DNA of 5,344 nucleotides from QQUD01 sp039029915 (GTDB lineage Bacteria; Chloroflexota; Anaerolineae; Promineifilales; Promineifilaceae), in assembly GCA_039029915.1 (NCBI GenBank), contig JBCCFD010000512.1, positions 1 to 5,344 on the forward strand, given 5' to 3'. The notes beneath the pieces were generated by a model. The model was not told the origin of the DNA. It saw nothing but the letters and a program-made list of their open reading frames with translations, and made no database searches. A program made the position numbers and the translations under genes. Each line of letters opens with the position of its first letter. Positions within the stretch are counted from its first letter, which is position 1. This document shows, piece after piece, positions 5,215 to 5,344 of this stretch.

Positions 5215-5246
5215 CGTTGGGAGAAAACGGCCGTTTTCTCCCAACG
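5215..5246. repeat. Perfect 32-bp palindrome centred on ACGGCCGT
   Basis: CGTTGGGAGAAAACGG (5215-5230) is followed at once by its exact reverse complement CCGTTTTCTCCCAACG (5231-5246), with no spacer. It lies 75-106 bp upstream of the lipoprotein's ATG. No T-run follows on either strand, which argues against an intrinsic terminator. It could be an operator for a dimeric regulator, a leader hairpin, or one copy of a dispersed intergenic palindrome. Its central octamer occurs five more times in the window. Confidence 0.9.
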
Positions 5247-5330
5247 CCAAATAGCAAAAATCTCTTCCATAAAAATAAGAGAGCGATTGCTTGCTTATGC
5301 GATTCCTACTCCTGTTTTAGACTGTTGTTT

Positions 5331-5342
5331 TCAGTATACTGA
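5331..5342. promoter_or_regulatory. 12-bp palindrome TCAGTATACTGA at the window edge
   Basis: This is a perfect inverted repeat containing TATACT, a good -10 hexamer on either strand. On the minus strand the matching -35 would fall outside the window. If it is the lipoprotein's promoter, the leader would be roughly 185 nt. It could also be an operator. No gene is visible in 5141-5344 apart from possible tail codons of an upstream minus-strand frame ending at 5306. Confidence 0.35.
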
Positions 5343-5344
5343 GC

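Noticed and set aside
5141..5257. TTG start extending the lipoprotein by 39 residues
   Set aside because: It would translate through the 32-bp palindrome and put the lipoprotein signal in the middle of the protein. The ATG at 5140 has AGAGGT in front.
5211..5270. Minus-strand 19-codon ORF from the ATG at 5270 spanning the palindrome
   Set aside because: It has no Shine-Dalgarno, and about half of its codons are the palindrome itself; it could not be told from chance.

Overview
The window looks like part of a moderate-GC bacterial chromosome, most plausibly from the Chloroflexota (Anaerolineae/Ardenticatenia-like). This guess rests on the secreted repeat protein at the left end. It combines a choice-of-anchor-D-like domain, tandem Ig-like domains and a DUF11-like domain, and it ends in a short hydrophobic 'FTFLPIAIGGD' tail like the 'YLPLV'-type tails I recall on exported Chloroflexota proteins. 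No rRNA, tRNA or single-copy marker is present, so the assignment is tentative.

Layout. (1) 3-2078 (+): the 3' part of a large surface or secreted protein whose start lies outside the window. It carries four Ig-like repeats with an exact 282-bp period. (2) 2079-2439: a non-coding stretch. It contains a 154-bp, highly self-complementary element (2125-2278) that can fold into a three-way junction, followed by a strong promoter. (3) 2440-3006 (+): a TetR/AcrR-family repressor. Its promoter has an operator between a -35 TTGACT and a -10 TATGAT, and the ATG sits about where transcription should start. (4) 3007-3186: two more copies of the same operator, each inside a ~44-bp direct repeat whose first copy includes the repressor's stop codon. 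(5) 3187-3666 (+): a SnoaL-like/NTF2-fold protein with a good ribosome binding site. (6) A convergent junction with a hairpin terminator (3681-3718). (7) 3721-4179 (-): a short thioredoxin-fold redoxin with a CPGC active site. (8) 4319-5140 (-): a lipoprotein of unknown function with His-rich and acidic metal-binding-like motifs. (9) 5141-5344: the leader or promoter region of the lipoprotein, with a perfect 32-bp palindrome and a second 12-bp palindrome at the window edge.

How the genes may work together. The TetR protein and the SnoaL-like enzyme form the clearest unit: three near-identical operators (shared core TGACTGAAyGCTCA) surround them, so the repressor probably controls both itself and the enzyme. 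The lipoprotein and redoxin share a strand and may form a second unit concerned with extracytoplasmic metal or redox chemistry, but the link is positional only. I see no CRISPR, phage, transposase or defence genes. The less ordinary signals are the operator arrangement, the three-way-junction element, and the palindromic octamer ACGGCCGT, found six times and used for every Thr-Ala-Val in the repeat protein.
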